Translations under genes and position numbers: made by a program
Shown: positions 1 to 9,591 of the stretch, piece by piece
How positions within the stretch are numbered: position 1 is the first letter of the stretch
Layout: the number at the start of each line of letters is the position of its first letter
DNA from: Betaproteobacteria bacterium RIFCSPLOWO2_02_FULL_63_19
Lineage (GTDB): Bacteria; Pseudomonadota; Gammaproteobacteria; Burkholderiales; SG8-39
Direction of reading: 5' to 3'
DNA length: 64,000 nt
Assembly (NCBI GenBank): GCA_001770415.1
Contig: MEQX01000004.1
Span: forward strand, 34,523 to 98,522
Notes under the pieces: model-generated
Database searches by the model: none
What the model was told of the DNA's origin: nothing
The model's input: only the letters and a program-made list of their open reading frames with translations

Positions 1-19
1 GGGCCGAAGGCTTGACGCG

Positions 20-820
20 ATGGAACTGAACGTAGATGGAAAATCTGTCTTTTGCTACACCGGCGGCAAGCCTTTCGATTCGAAACTGCCGGTGGTCGTA
101 TTCATTCATGGCGCCGAGCACGACCATTGCGTCTGGGTGCTGCAGAGCCGATACCTGGCCCACCACGGCTACGCAGTGCTTGCGCTGGATCTTCCGGGCC
201 ACGGCCGCTCTGCCGGGCCGCCGCTGGCGAGTGTGGAGGCAATCGCCGACTGGATCTTAGGTCTGCTCGACGCGGCGGGCGTCGGCCAGGCTGCGCTGGT
301 CGGCCACAGCATGGGATCGCTGGCCGCGCTCGATCTTGCCGGGCGTCATTCGGGACGAGTCAACTGTATCGCGCTCATCGGAACCGCGTTTCCAATGCGT
401 GTATCGCCGGAGTTGCTCGACGCGATCAGACACGACGAGCCGCGGGCGCAGGACATGGTCAACATCTGGTCGCATTGCTCCTACGCCCACTACCCGAGCA
501 ATCCGGGCCCCGGGTTCTGGGTCATCGGAGAAAACCTGCGGCTAATGCAAAGACAGAAACCTGGCGTCATGCACGTAGATTTTTCCGCCTGCAGCGCCTA
601 TGGCGTCGGAATGGAAAGAGCGGCGCAGGTGCGCTGCCCGGCCCTGCTGGTGCTGGCAAGGCGCGATGTCATGACCCCCGCGCGTTCAGGTCGCGAACTC
701 GCCAGAGCGATCAAGAACGCACGTGTCGTCGAAGTTGCAGGCAGCGGTCATGCGCTAATGGCAGAAAAACCTGATGAAGTGCTCGAGGCGCTGATAGAGT
801 TCCTGCCGCTCCGCCGTTAG
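20..820 (+). CDS. alpha/beta hydrolase
   Basis: A 266-aa single-domain alpha/beta hydrolase, probably a cytoplasmic esterase or related C-O/C-C hydrolase. The nucleophile elbow GHSMGS places the catalytic Ser at residue 97. Asp216 (LARRDVMTP) and His244 (GSGHALM) complete a plausible triad, and an oxyanion-type FIHGAEHDH segment lies near residues 28-36. There is no signal peptide. The stop codon overlaps the stop of the convergent EEP-family gene by three bases. Only 19 bases precede the start, so any upstream operon partner lies outside the window. The substrate cannot be told from sequence. Confidence 0.85.
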   Translation: MELNVDGKSVFCYTGGKPFDSKLPVVVFIHGAEHDHCVWVLQSRYLAHHGYAVLALDLPGHGRSAGPPLASVEAIADWILGLLDAAGVGQAALVGHSMGSLAALDLAGRHSGRVNCIALIGTAFPMRVSPELLDAIRHDEPRAQDMVNIWSHCSYAHYPSNPGPGFWVIGENLRLMQRQKPGVMHVDFSACSAYGVGMERAAQVRCPALLVLARRDVMTPARSGRELARAIKNARVVEVAGSGHALMAEKPDEVLEALIEFLPLRR

Positions 821-1686
821 ACGCTCAGCTTGATCAGTACCGGTTGATGATCCGATGCATCTGTCTCCCCGTTGACGAGCACCTGCTCCACCCGCGGTAC
901 AAGATCTTCGGTCACGAAAATGAAATCACAGCAAAATGCGTCGCCTGGCCACTGCTTCTTGTCGTAGACCCCGAGCGTTGGCGCATGCGGCGTTCCAGGT
1001 TGCGCGATCGGCCAGCTGTCCCTGTACGCGGGGATGCCGGAGCCCGACGCATATCGGTCCTGCAACCTCCTGTACAGTGGATCCCCGGGCCGAAAATTGA
1101 AATCGGCAGTGAGCACCGAGGAAACCGGTCGCGGCAGGGTCTCGAACGGACCGTCTTCCTTGTGCCCGCGTATGACATCTCGGGCATGTGCGCAGGCTTC
1201 GGCGTGCAGTTCGCGCAGGCGCTCCACCTGCGCCGCACGCTGACTCGCCGAGTAATATGCAAGATGGGTAGTTGTTACTCGCAGCGGACCCCACGGCGCC
1301 TGCACTACGGCCTCGATTGCGACGCGCTGCATACCGGGTACTCCCGGATCGGCCGGAAACGGAAGCAGATGTCGGAAGACCTGAACCACCGGAAGACGGC
1401 TGAAGAGCGCGTTGCCGAACTGCCTTCGCGAAGCGCCGCGAGCAAGCGCATCCACGGCGATGCCATCGACGAGCCGGTAGTCGCTCAGTTCATCGGCCAA
1501 CAGCGCAAACTGATCCGCGCCTTCGGAACCGCCGAGGCCTGGATAGTTACGCGCGACCTCCTGAAAGCACAGCAGATCCGCATCGGCCGTTTCACGACAG
1601 GTGCGCGCGATACGGGACGGATCGGCGACACCGTCGCATCCGCGGCACGATTGAATATTCCACGTGATAAGCTTCAGTTCGGTCAT
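817..1686 (-). CDS. endonuclease/exonuclease/phosphatase (EEP) family protein
   Basis: A 289-aa member of the DNase I/exonuclease III-like metallophosphodiesterase fold. The family motifs appear in order: TWNIQ (Asn10), FQEV (metal-binding Glu43), GNALFSR (91-97), TTTHL (His141), TADFN (Asp195, Asn197) and the terminal SDHQPV (Asp279-His280). The start was placed at the ATG that puts MTELKLITWN at the N-terminus, because a longer reading adds 30 residues unlike the family and runs into the divergent gene. The substrate could be nucleic acid, a phospholipid or a phosphoinositide. It lies 36 bp from a divergent PQQ-type dehydrogenase, so the two may share a promoter region. Confidence 0.85.
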   Translation of the reverse strand: MTELKLITWNIQSCRGCDGVADPSRIARTCRETADADLLCFQEVARNYPGLGGSEGADQFALLADELSDYRLVDGIAVDALARGASRRQFGNALFSRLPVVQVFRHLLPFPADPGVPGMQRVAIEAVVQAPWGPLRVTTTHLAYYSASQRAAQVERLRELHAEACAHARDVIRGHKEDGPFETLPRPVSSVLTADFNFRPGDPLYRRLQDRYASGSGIPAYRDSWPIAQPGTPHAPTLGVYDKKQWPGDAFCCDFIFVTEDLVPRVEQVLVNGETDASDHQPVLIKLSV

Positions 1687-1722
1687 CGCCGCTCGAGGCA
1701 ACTGAATGGTAGATATAATCCC

Positions 1723-2856
1723 ATGATCAGCGATGCGCTCAAAATACCCTTTTTCGAATTGGTTCGCTTCGCCCAATTTCTAGCCTGCGTCTTCGCGCTT
1801 GCGGCTCCCGCGGCTGCCGAACGCCTGCCGATCAACAGCATTCGCCTGCCGCCCGGATTCGAGATCAGCGTCTTCGCGGACAACGTTCCCAACGCGCGCT
1901 CGATGGCGCTCGGAACGAGCAACGTGCTGTTCGTAGGCACGCGATCCGCGGGCAGGGTCTACGCCTTGAGGTACAGCGAAGGCCGTGCGACCCGGACCAC
2001 AACCATAGCTTCCGGGCTCAACAGGCCCAACGGCGTAGCGTTCAGGAATGGCTCACTCTATGTTGCCGAGGTAAACCGTATCCTTCGCCTGGACAATATC
2101 GAGACGCAGTTGGAGCGCCCGCCGAAACCCGTCGTTGTGAGTGACCGCTACCCCGCCGATACGCACCACGGCTGGAAATTCATCCGTTTCGGCCCCGATG
2201 GCTGGCTGTACGTACCGGTCGGCGCGCCATGCAACATCTGCGAACCCGACCCGGTACGGTACGCGCTCATTTCCCGCATTCGGCCCGATGGCAGCGGTTA
2301 CGAGGTCTTCGCGCGCGGCGTGCGCAACTCGGTCGGCTTCGACTGGCACCCCGAAACCAGACAGCTGTGGTTCACGGACAACGGGCGCGACTGGCTGGGC
2401 GATGACCTGCCCTCGGACGAACTCAATCACGCGCCGCGCGCAGGGATGCATTTCGGCTATCCATACTGTCACCAGGGCGACACGCCCGATCCCGAGTTCG
2501 GTCACAGCCGCCGGTGCTCGGAGTTCACGCCACCGGCGGTGAAACTCGGCGCCCACGTGGCTGCGCTCGGCATGCGCTTCTACACCGGCAACATGTTCCC
2601 CGCGGAATATCGCCACAGCCTTTTCATCGCCGAACACGGTTCCTGGAACCGTTCCGAGAAGACCGGATACCGTGTTCGGCGGGTGAGGGTGTCCAGCGGA
2701 GGGGAAATCAGCAGCGAAGTCTTCGCCGAGGGCTGGCTAGAGGGAGGCTCCGCCTGGGGACGCCCTGTTGACGTCGAAGTGATGCCCGATGGCTCGCTGC
2801 TGGTCTCCGACGATCGCGCCGGAGCGATCTATCGCATCAGCTACCGCAGAAAATAG
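1723..2856 (+). CDS. PQQ-dependent sugar dehydrogenase family (glucose/sorbosone dehydrogenase fold), secreted
   Basis: A 377-aa protein. It begins with a signal peptide: hydrophobic stretch about residues 14-30, and the run APAAAE suggests cleavage near residue 32. A six-bladed beta-propeller typical of soluble aldose/sorbosone dehydrogenases follows, with LPPGFEISVFADNVPNARSM at the start of the domain and LFIAEHGSWNRS and VSDDRAGAIYRI near the end. Cysteine pairs (CNICEP; a CHQGD...RRC segment) suggest periplasmic disulphides. Likely a periplasmic oxidoreductase, but the PQQ requirement and substrate are family inferences. The ATG chosen starts just before the hydrophobic leader; the upstream open frame is shadow sequence over the divergent EEP gene. 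Confidence 0.8.
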   Translation: MISDALKIPFFELVRFAQFLACVFALAAPAAAERLPINSIRLPPGFEISVFADNVPNARSMALGTSNVLFVGTRSAGRVYALRYSEGRATRTTTIASGLNRPNGVAFRNGSLYVAEVNRILRLDNIETQLERPPKPVVVSDRYPADTHHGWKFIRFGPDGWLYVPVGAPCNICEPDPVRYALISRIRPDGSGYEVFARGVRNSVGFDWHPETRQLWFTDNGRDWLGDDLPSDELNHAPRAGMHFGYPYCHQGDTPDPEFGHSRRCSEFTPPAVKLGAHVAALGMRFYTGNMFPAEYRHSLFIAEHGSWNRSEKTGYRVRRVRVSSGGEISSEVFAEGWLEGGSAWGRPVDVEVMPDGSLLVSDDRAGAIYRISYRRK

Positions 2857-2872
2857 CGGACGTCGGAGCGGG

Positions 2873-3451
2873 TCAAGCCCAGTCCCCGTTCAGAATTCGA
2901 TCGGCCCAGAAAAGCCCGATGACGGTCTTGGAATCAGTGATGCGCCCTTCCCTTACCCAGTCCAGCGCCGATTCGAGCGGCAAGCTGAACACTTCCAGGT
3001 GCTCGTCCTGATCAGGTTTCGCGCCCTGGTAGACCAGCCCCCGCGCCAAGTAAATCTCGATACGCTCGTCCGAATAGCCCACCACTGGATGGGTCGTGGC
3101 AAGGTGGAGCCAGTCCGAGGCTACATAGCCCGTTTCCTCCAGTAACTCGCGTTTCGCGCATTCCAGCGGCGCCTCGCCGGGATCGATCTTTCCCGCAGGC
3201 AGTTCGAGGAACTCCCGCCGCAACGGATAGCGGTATTGGCGCTCCATCACCAACCCGCCGCTTTCGAGCACCGGAACGATCGTCACCGCGCCCGGGTGCT
3301 CGATATATTCGCGTTCGGTGCTTGCCCCATCAGGGAGTTGCACCCGGTCTCGGCGAACCTTCAGTAAATTGCCGCGAAAAACCCACTCGCCGTCGACGGT
3401 CCGCTCGCCGAGGTCCTTGATCCTCCACGCTGGTTCAGGCCATTTGCTCAC
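2873..3451 (-). CDS. nudF: Nudix hydrolase, ADP-ribose pyrophosphatase type
   Basis: A 192-aa Nudix enzyme. The Nudix box lies at about residues 87-110, with a canonical Gly start, the REL-L-EETGY core and the metal-binding glutamates. The N-terminal half (RGNLLKVRRDRVQLPDG...EYIEHPGAVTIVPV) matches ADP-ribose pyrophosphatases, which hydrolyse ADP-ribose to AMP and ribose-5-phosphate. The GTG start was chosen because AGGAGG sits 4 bases upstream; an in-frame GTG 15 bases earlier has no such site. It follows nuoN on the same strand with a 76-bp gap and may be cotranscribed. The symbol is by family resemblance. Confidence 0.75.
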   Translation of the reverse strand: MSKWPEPAWRIKDLGERTVDGEWVFRGNLLKVRRDRVQLPDGASTEREYIEHPGAVTIVPVLESGGLVMERQYRYPLRREFLELPAGKIDPGEAPLECAKRELLEETGYVASDWLHLATTHPVVGYSDERIEIYLARGLVYQGAKPDQDEHLEVFSLPLESALDWVREGRITDSKTVIGLFWADRILNGDWA

Positions 3452-3527
3452 ATCGCCTCCTGCCACAGGCCGGGCCTACCTGGCCGGCTCGGGTCCGACC
3501 GTACCGCGGCCCGCTCACGAGCGGGAA

Positions 3528-5003
3528 TTACAGGGTCTTTATGGAGAAAAAGCAAAGCTGCATCAGCGGGCCGGGCAGAATCCCCAGCAGCAGCACGGCA
3601 AGGCCGTTCGCCGACAGCAGCACCCCCATGTCCAGGTGCACCACGACCGGAGTGGTGTCCTGTGCGTCATCGAAATACATCAGCTTGACCACGCGCAGAT
3701 AGTAGAACGCACCCACGAGAGAAAACATCACTGCCACCACCGCAAGCCAAACCTGGCCCGCGGCGATCGTCGCCTGCAATACGGTGAGCTTGGCGTAGAA
3801 ACCCGCCGTGGGCGGGATCCCGGCCAGCGAGAACATCATCAGCAGCATGATGAATGCAAACCACGGGCTGCGCCGGTTGAGTCCCTTGAAGCTGGACAAA
3901 TTCTCGGCCTCGAATCCCGCTCGCGAGAGCAGGATGACGATACCGAAGGCCCCGAGGCTCATCAACACGTAGACCACTGCGTAGAACATCGATGCGCTGT
4001 ACGCGTCCGCGGCATTGAACCAGTTGTTGTCGACAACACCGGAGAGCAGTCCAAGCAGCAGAAAGCCCATGTGCGAGATCGTCGAATACGCAAGCATGCG
4101 CTTGATATTCGTCTGAGCCAGCGCCGCCAGATTGCCGATTGCCATGGACAGCACCGACATGATCAACAGCATTTGCTGCCAATCCACAGCGAGCGCGAGC
4201 AGTCCGTTGACGAGCAGCCGCATAGCCATCGCGAACGCGGCAAGCTTGGGCGCCGAGCCGATGAACAGCGTGATCGCCGTAGGAGCACCGTCGTACACAT
4301 CCGGAATCCACATGTGAAACGGCGCCACACCGAGCTTGAATCCCAGCCCTGCGACCACGAACACCAGCCCGAATACCATCACGGTCTTGACCGGTCGCCC
4401 TCCTTCCAATGCATGCGCCACGGCCGAAATCTCGAGCGAACCCGTTGCGCCGTAGATCATCGACATTCCGTATAGCAGCAGGCCTGAAGCGAGAGCGCCA
4501 AGCACGAAGTACTTCATGGCCGCCTCGGTCGATCTCGGCGAGTCGCGATTGAGCGCCACGAGCGCATAAAGGCACAGTGACAGCAGTTCCAGCCCCAGGT
4601 ACAGCGTGACGAAGTGATTGGCCGAAATCATCACCATCATGCCGAGCATCGCAAAAAGCACGAGCACGAAGAATTCACCCTTGAGCAGGTCCCTGTCGGA
4701 CATGTAGGCGCGCGAATAGACCAAACACGCCGCGACTGCGCAGTAGGTAAGCAGCTTCAGCAGGTTCCCCATGTAATCGGAAACGAACATGTTGCTGAAG
4801 GTGAATGCGACGATGCCGCCGGTCGCCTGGACCGTGCCCACCGTAAGCACCGCGCAACCCAGCAGCGTAAGCATTGACAGCCCGTAGGTCACGCTGCGAT
4901 CGCGACCGGGAATCACCAGGTCGGTGATCAGGATCACCGAGACCATCGCAACCAGGAAGATCTCGGCGTAGGCCGGCAGGAGGTCGGGCATCGGAAAACT
5001 CAT
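3528..5003 (-). CDS. nuoN: NADH-quinone oxidoreductase subunit N
   Basis: A 491-aa polytopic membrane subunit of complex I, one of three antiporter-like proton-pumping subunits with about 14 TM helices. It carries the family segment [16 protein letters not shown], a central [18 protein letters not shown] motif (the trans-membrane Lys/His region) and [14 protein letters not shown]. Its start overlaps the nuoM stop (ATGA), so translation is probably coupled. It is the last nuo gene; the next gene on the strand encodes a Nudix hydrolase. Confidence 0.96.
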   Translation of the reverse strand: MSFPMPDLLPAYAEIFLVAMVSVILITDLVIPGRDRSVTYGLSMLTLLGCAVLTVGTVQATGGIVAFTFSNMFVSDYMGNLLKLLTYCAVAACLVYSRAYMSDRDLLKGEFFVLVLFAMLGMMVMISANHFVTLYLGLELLSLCLYALVALNRDSPRSTEAAMKYFVLGALASGLLLYGMSMIYGATGSLEISAVAHALEGGRPVKTVMVFGLVFVVAGLGFKLGVAPFHMWIPDVYDGAPTAITLFIGSAPKLAAFAMAMRLLVNGLLALAVDWQQMLLIMSVLSMAIGNLAALAQTNIKRMLAYSTISHMGFLLLGLLSGVVDNNWFNAADAYSASMFYAVVYVLMSLGAFGIVILLSRAGFEAENLSSFKGLNRRSPWFAFIMLLMMFSLAGIPPTAGFYAKLTVLQATIAAGQVWLAVVAVMFSLVGAFYYLRVVKLMYFDDAQDTTPVVVHLDMGVLLSANGLAVLLLGILPGPLMQLCFFSIKTL

Positions 5004-6478
5004 AGCTTGCTCACCGCCACGTGCTTGAGCAGATCATTGACCGAGGCATGCATGATCTCCGTGAATGCCGCCGGATACACGCCCATCCAGAGCACCGCCG
5101 CCGCGAGCAGCGCAAGAAACAGGAACTCGCGGGCGTTGACATCCGTCAGCTTCTGAACGTGGTCATTGGCGACTGCGCCGAAAATGACGCGCTTGTACAT
5201 CCACAGCGTATATCCGGCGCCCCAGACGAGCGTTGTGCCCGCGATGAATGCGAGCCAGAAGTTGGTCTTCATTGCGCCCATGATGACCATGAACTCACCG
5301 ACGAATCCGGAGGTGCCGGGCAGGCCGCAATTGGCCATGGCGAAGAGCATCATGAACGCTGCAAACTTGGGCATCGTATTTACCACGCCGCCGTAATCCG
5401 CGATCATCCGCGAATGCATCCGGTCGTACATCACGCCGACGCACAGAAACATCGCGGCGGAAACGAAGCCATGCGAAATCATCTGCACCAGCGCGCCCTC
5501 GACTCCATAGGCGTTGAATATGAAAAAGCCGAGGGTCACGAATCCCATGTGCGAGATCGACGAATAGGCGATCAGTTTCTTCATGTCGGCCTGCACCAAT
5601 GCCACCAGACCGATGTAAACGACCGCGACCAGAGACAGCGTGATCATGAACCCGGACAGCGCGTGGCTCGCATCAGGCAGAATCGGAAGAGAAAAACGCA
5701 CGAACCCGTAGGCGCCGAGCTTCAACATGATCGCCGCCAGCACGGCCGAACCGCCGGTAGGCGCTTCAACGTGAGCATCGGGCAGCCAGGTGTGCACCGG
5801 CCACATCGGCACCTTGACCGAGAACGCCGCCAGGAACGCGAAGAACAGCAGCACCTGCGCGTCCATCGCGATCGGCAATTTGTGGAAGTCCAGTATGGAG
5901 AACGAACCTCCGGACTTGTTGTACAGGTACAGGAGCGCCACCAGGAACAGCAGCGATCCCAGCAACGTGTAGAGGAAGAACTTCACTGCCGCGTATACCC
6001 GGTTCGGGCCGCCCCATACGCCGATCAGGATGTACATCGGGATCAGGGTCGCCTCGAAAAACACGTAGAACAGTATTGCATCGAGCGACGCAAATACCCC
6101 GTTCAGCAGTCCGGAAAGAACAAGGAAGGAAGCCATGTACTGCGCCACACGGGACTGAATAACCTGCCAGCCTGCAATCACCACCAGCACGGTGACAAAA
6201 CTGTTCAGCAGGATGAACAGCACGGATATACCGTCCACGCCCAGATGGTAATTGACGCTGAATCGCTCGATCCAGGGCGACAGTTCGACGAACTGCATGC
6301 TGGCGGTCCCGGTGTTGAAGCCGGCGACAAGCGGAATCGTCACCAGGAATCCCGCCACCGCACCGACAAGGGCCAGCAGCCTCGCCGCCGGAGCGTTCTT
6401 GTCGTCGCCGGTGCCCAGCACGACCAACCCTGCGACAATGGGCAGCCAGATCGAAAGTGAGAGCCAGGGCGTCTGCAT
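5000..6478 (-). CDS. nuoM: NADH-quinone oxidoreductase subunit M
   Basis: A 492-aa antiporter-like membrane subunit of complex I. Typical features are the [13 protein letters not shown] motif containing the conserved TM5 Glu, [20 protein letters not shown] with the TM7 Lys, and [16 protein letters not shown]. Length is normal. Its ATG lies 3 bp after the nuoL stop and its stop overlaps nuoN. Confidence 0.96.
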   Translation of the reverse strand: MQTPWLSLSIWLPIVAGLVVLGTGDDKNAPAARLLALVGAVAGFLVTIPLVAGFNTGTASMQFVELSPWIERFSVNYHLGVDGISVLFILLNSFVTVLVVIAGWQVIQSRVAQYMASFLVLSGLLNGVFASLDAILFYVFFEATLIPMYILIGVWGGPNRVYAAVKFFLYTLLGSLLFLVALLYLYNKSGGSFSILDFHKLPIAMDAQVLLFFAFLAAFSVKVPMWPVHTWLPDAHVEAPTGGSAVLAAIMLKLGAYGFVRFSLPILPDASHALSGFMITLSLVAVVYIGLVALVQADMKKLIAYSSISHMGFVTLGFFIFNAYGVEGALVQMISHGFVSAAMFLCVGVMYDRMHSRMIADYGGVVNTMPKFAAFMMLFAMANCGLPGTSGFVGEFMVIMGAMKTNFWLAFIAGTTLVWGAGYTLWMYKRVIFGAVANDHVQKLTDVNAREFLFLALLAAAVLWMGVYPAAFTEIMHASVNDLLKHVAVSKL

Positions 6479-6481
6479 CGC

Positions 6482-8485
6482 CTATCCTGCCGCCGCAAGC
6501 ATGCCGTAAAGCGTCAGCAGCACGAACACGCCCAGGATCATGGAAAACGCGTAGTGGTAGATGCGTCCCGACTGGATCTCACGCACGACGCCGCCAACCC
6601 AGCCGACCAGCTTCGCCGAACCGTTGACCATTACGCCGTCGATCAGGGTTACGTCACCGATCTTCCAAAGTGTCGTTCCAAGTTTCACTGCCCCGTTGGC
6701 AAAAAACCACTGGTTGAATTCATCAAAGCCGTATTTGCGCTCCAGGATGGTAGTCAGCACTCCTGCCTTGCTGCGCACCACGGCCGGCAGCTCTGGCCTT
6801 GCGATATACAGGTACCAGGCAGTCGCCAGTCCCGCGGTCGCGAACCAGAACGGCAATCCGCTCAGTCCGTGCGCCATCATGGTCCATACCCCATGAAATT
6901 CGCGCGTCATCTCCGCAATCCATTCGTGCTTGGAGGCGACGGCAATGGAAGTGCCGAAATAATCTCCGAAGACGATCCAGCCGATGATCCAGCCGGCGCA
7001 TATGGAGGGAATCGCAAGCAGGATAAGCGGCACCGTGACCACCGCCGGCGTCTCATGAGGCGCGTGCGCATGTTCATCGTGGCCGTGGCTCGCCCCATGG
7101 CCATGCCCGTCCGAGTGCCTGAAGCGCTCCTCGCCGTGGAAAGCGTAAAAAATCAGCCGGAACGAATAAAGTCCGCCGATGAACACGCCGCACAGCGTTG
7201 CCAGATAGGCAAACCCGGCACCCGTGGTGTGCGAGGCTTGCACCGCCTCGATGATGGTGTCCTTGGAGAAGAAGCCCGCGAACGGAGGGAAACCCGCGTT
7301 GGCGAATGCTCCGATCAGCATGGTTGCATAAGTAATCGGCATGTACTTGCGCAGCCCGCCCATCCTTCGCATGTCCTGCTCATGGTGCAAGGCGATGATC
7401 ACCGAACCGGCGCCAAGGAACAACACGGCCTTGAAGAAAGCATGCGTCATCAGGTGGAAAATCGCCGCGCCGTAGGCCGAAGCGCCGAGGGCCACGGTCA
7501 TGTAGCCAAGCTGGGAAAGCGTGGAATATGCGACGACGCGTTTGATGTCGTATTGCACCAGCGCGACCAGCGCCATGAAGAACGCCGTGATGCCGCCGAT
7601 CACCAGTACAAACGAGCGCGCGGTATCGGACAGTTCGAATAGCGGCGACATGCGCGCCACCATGAATATACCGGCGGTCACCATGGTAGCCGCATGGATC
7701 AGGGCGGATATAGGCGTTGGACCTTCCATGGAATCCGGAAGCCAGACGTGCAGCGGGAATTGCGCCGATTTGCCCATGGCCCCGACGAACAGGCCGATAC
7801 AGATCACCGTGAGCAAGGCCCAGTGCGAGCCGGAAAAGATCTCTATCGTCGACGCCGACATTGCCGGGGCCTGCTCAAACACCGCCGTGTAATCGAGTGT
7901 TCCGAAATAAGCGAGAACCAGGGCGATGCCCATCAGGAATCCGAAGTCGCCCACGCGGTTGACCAGAAACGCCTTCAGGTTGGCGTATACCGCCGTCGGA
8001 CGCGTGTACCAGAAGCCGATCAGCAGATATGACACCAGCCCGACCGCCTCCCAGCCGAAGAACAACTGTATGAAGTTGTTCGCCATCACCAGCATAAGCA
8101 TCGAGAACGTAAACAGGGAGATGTAGCCGAAGAAACGCTGGTACCCCGGGTCGTCTGCCATGTAGCCGATCGTATAGATGTGGACCATCAGCGAAACAAA
8201 GGTCACCACCACCATCATTAGCGCCGAAAGGCGGTCGATCAGAAAGCCGATCTCGAAACTCGTTCCTCCGGAGGTGAGCCAGGTATAAACCGTCCCGTTG
8301 AACGTGTTTCCTTCGATCACGTCGGCGAAGATCACGCATGATCCGACGAAGGACAGGGCAACCAGAAGGATGGTCGCCCAGTGGCTGACCGAACGACTGA
8401 CCACTCTGCAGAACAGGCCGGCGATGATCGCGCCGGCCAGCGGCGCCAGTGGCACGAGAACATAAATCTGTTGCATGCCGGTCAT
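6482..8485 (-). CDS. nuoL: NADH-quinone oxidoreductase subunit L
   Basis: A 667-aa distal antiporter-like subunit of complex I with a C-terminal lateral helix. The conserved pump residues are visible: Glu146 in FFGWEAVGL and Lys239 in AMGKSAQFPLHVWLPDSMEG. Residues about 457-477 form a His-rich, Gly/Asp-containing loop (HSDGHGHGASHGHDEHAHA) between helices, longer and richer in His than usual and possibly metal-binding. The start overlaps the stop of a 37-codon ORF in the nuoK-nuoL spacer (ATGA). A second in-frame ATG lies three codons inside. Confidence 0.96.
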   Translation of the reverse strand: MTGMQQIYVLVPLAPLAGAIIAGLFCRVVSRSVSHWATILLVALSFVGSCVIFADVIEGNTFNGTVYTWLTSGGTSFEIGFLIDRLSALMMVVVTFVSLMVHIYTIGYMADDPGYQRFFGYISLFTFSMLMLVMANNFIQLFFGWEAVGLVSYLLIGFWYTRPTAVYANLKAFLVNRVGDFGFLMGIALVLAYFGTLDYTAVFEQAPAMSASTIEIFSGSHWALLTVICIGLFVGAMGKSAQFPLHVWLPDSMEGPTPISALIHAATMVTAGIFMVARMSPLFELSDTARSFVLVIGGITAFFMALVALVQYDIKRVVAYSTLSQLGYMTVALGASAYGAAIFHLMTHAFFKAVLFLGAGSVIIALHHEQDMRRMGGLRKYMPITYATMLIGAFANAGFPPFAGFFSKDTIIEAVQASHTTGAGFAYLATLCGVFIGGLYSFRLIFYAFHGEERFRHSDGHGHGASHGHDEHAHAPHETPAVVTVPLILLAIPSICAGWIIGWIVFGDYFGTSIAVASKHEWIAEMTREFHGVWTMMAHGLSGLPFWFATAGLATAWYLYIARPELPAVVRSKAGVLTTILERKYGFDEFNQWFFANGAVKLGTTLWKIGDVTLIDGVMVNGSAKLVGWVGGVVREIQSGRIYHYAFSMILGVFVLLTLYGMLAAAG

Positions 8486-8595
8486 GGTGCCCGCTCCATC
8501 AGCTCTTCCAATGGCGCAATAACGCCCCGCCGCAGGCCTGCGTCATTCGCTTTGCTCGCATCCCCGCCGCGCGGGGTCCCTGCTCGGTTGCTCAT
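8482..8595 (-). CDS. putative 37-aa ORF in nuoK-nuoL spacer, coupled to nuoL
   Basis: A 37-codon ATG-started ORF fills the nuoK-nuoL spacer. It starts 6 bp after the nuoK stop and its TGA overlaps the nuoL ATG (ATGA). The N-terminus MSNRAGTPRGGDASKAN closely matches the 36-codon ORF in the nuoH-nuoI spacer. I recognise no domain. The region coincides with a palindromic GC-rich repeat, so the reading frame may be a by-product of a mobile intergenic repeat that happens to keep translational coupling. Whether a peptide is made is unknown. Confidence 0.4.
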   Translation of the reverse strand: MSNRAGTPRGGDASKANDAGLRRGVIAPLEELMERAP

Positions 8596-8596
8596 G
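8545..8596. repeat. intergenic palindromic repeat, copy 1 (nuoK-nuoL spacer)
   Basis: A 52-bp segment nearly identical to 10143-10194. The first 23 bases are the same in both copies, followed by a GC hairpin (CCCCGCCGCGCGGGG here) and then the shared ending CCCTGCTCGGTTGCTCATGC (one base differs in copy 2). The resemblance is REP-like: a short palindromic unit confined to intergenic DNA within an operon. Confidence 0.65.
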
Positions 8597-8601
8597 CCGG
8601 T

Positions 8602-8907
8602 CTACCCCTTGAGACTGTCGAGGTCGTCAACATTGATCGTGTTCAGGCTGCGGAAGAGGACCACTAGAATCGCCAGCCCGATCGCGGATTCCGAGGCCGC
8701 CACCGTCAATATGAAAAACACGAACACCTGGCCGGAGATATCGCCCAGGTAGTGGGAGAAGGCAAGAAAGTTCGTGTTCACCGCGAGCAGCATCAATTCG
8801 ATCGCCATGAGCAGGACGATGACGTTCTTCCGGTTAAGGAAGATTCCCACCACGCTGATCGCGAACAGGACGGCGCCCAGAATTAGGAAGTGCGATAGTG
8901 AAAGCAA
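8602..8907 (-). CDS. nuoK: NADH-quinone oxidoreductase subunit K
   Basis: A 101-aa membrane subunit with three TM helices, including the conserved Glu-containing [17 protein letters not shown] segment and [17 protein letters not shown]. The length is typical. The start is TTG, giving the N-terminus [10 protein letters not shown] expected for the family, with GGGAGAG 5 bases upstream. Part of the proton-transfer module between NuoJ and NuoL. Confidence 0.95.
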   Translation of the reverse strand: MLSLSHFLILGAVLFAISVVGIFLNRKNVIVLLMAIELMLLAVNTNFLAFSHYLGDISGQVFVFFILTVAASESAIGLAILVVLFRSLNTINVDDLDSLKG

Positions 8908-8980
8908 GTTCTCTCCCTATACCTACCCATACACCGCATGTCCGCGTCGCTGTGCCGCCCCATGCAGCCAGTTCGACCGT

Positions 8981-9586
8981 TCAATCCTGCTTCTCCGTCG
9001 GCATAGACACCAGCCGCACACGGTCCTCGCGCTTCACCGCTATCTGTTCCGACGGGCGCTGGTATTTCGTGTCCTTGCGCTTGCGCATGGTCAGCGCAAT
9101 CGCCGCGATAATTGCCACCAACAGCACAACGGCCGCCAATTCGAACGCGAACGCGTAGTCGGTGTACAGAACGCGTCCGAGTTCCCTGATGTTGCTGTGC
9201 GCCGCTCCAGGATCTGCGGGCCTGGGCAGCGTCTCGAGCCCGAAGTAGCGGCCTCCCAGAACGAATATCATCTCCACCACCATCAGCCCGCCGACGGTAA
9301 GCGCGAGCGGCAGGTTGCTCCAGAAGCCCTCTCGCAGCCGCTCCAGATTGATGTCGAGCATCATCACCACGAACAGGAAGAGCACCATCACGGCTCCCAC
9401 GTACACCAGCACCAGTGTGATGGCCAGAAACTCGGAGCGCAGCAGCAGCCAGATACCTGCCGCCGTAAAGAACGCGAGCACCAGGTGCAGTGCAGCGACT
9501 ACCGGGTTACGCGCCGTAATGACGCGCAGCGCGGCGAATATCAGGACGCCCGCGAAGAAGTAGAAGATGATGGTCTCGATATTCAT
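8981..9586 (-). CDS. nuoJ: NADH-quinone oxidoreductase subunit J
   Basis: A 201-aa membrane subunit. Five TM helices are apparent, with the typical ALHLVLAFFTAAGIWLLLRSEFLA and YVGAVMVLFLFVVMML segments (TM3 pi-bulge region). The C-terminal tail is charged and cytoplasmic. A 73-bp spacer separates it from nuoK, and it starts 5 bp after nuoI. Confidence 0.95.
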   Translation of the reverse strand: MNIETIIFYFFAGVLIFAALRVITARNPVVAALHLVLAFFTAAGIWLLLRSEFLAITLVLVYVGAVMVLFLFVVMMLDINLERLREGFWSNLPLALTVGGLMVVEMIFVLGGRYFGLETLPRPADPGAAHSNIRELGRVLYTDYAFAFELAAVVLLVAIIAAIALTMRKRKDTKYQRPSEQIAVKREDRVRLVSMPTEKQD

Positions 9587-9591
9587 CCGTC

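Noticed and set aside
844..1722. N-terminal extension of the PQQ-type dehydrogenase frame (open back to 844)
   Set aside because: It lies antisense to the EEP gene, lacks any family similarity, and the signal peptide begins only at 1723.
3318..4475. 385-codon plus-strand frame opposite nuoN
   Set aside because: Composition of an antisense shadow; nuoN is unambiguous.
5021..6460. 479-codon plus-strand frame opposite nuoM
   Set aside because: His/Gln/Arg-rich shadow of a certain membrane-protein gene; no domain.
8908..8980. 26-codon ORF in the nuoJ-nuoK spacer (starting MGRHSDADMRCMG)
   Set aside because: It overlaps the nuoK start by several codons, lacks the shared repeat core and does not end on the start codon, so it is not grouped with the other two.
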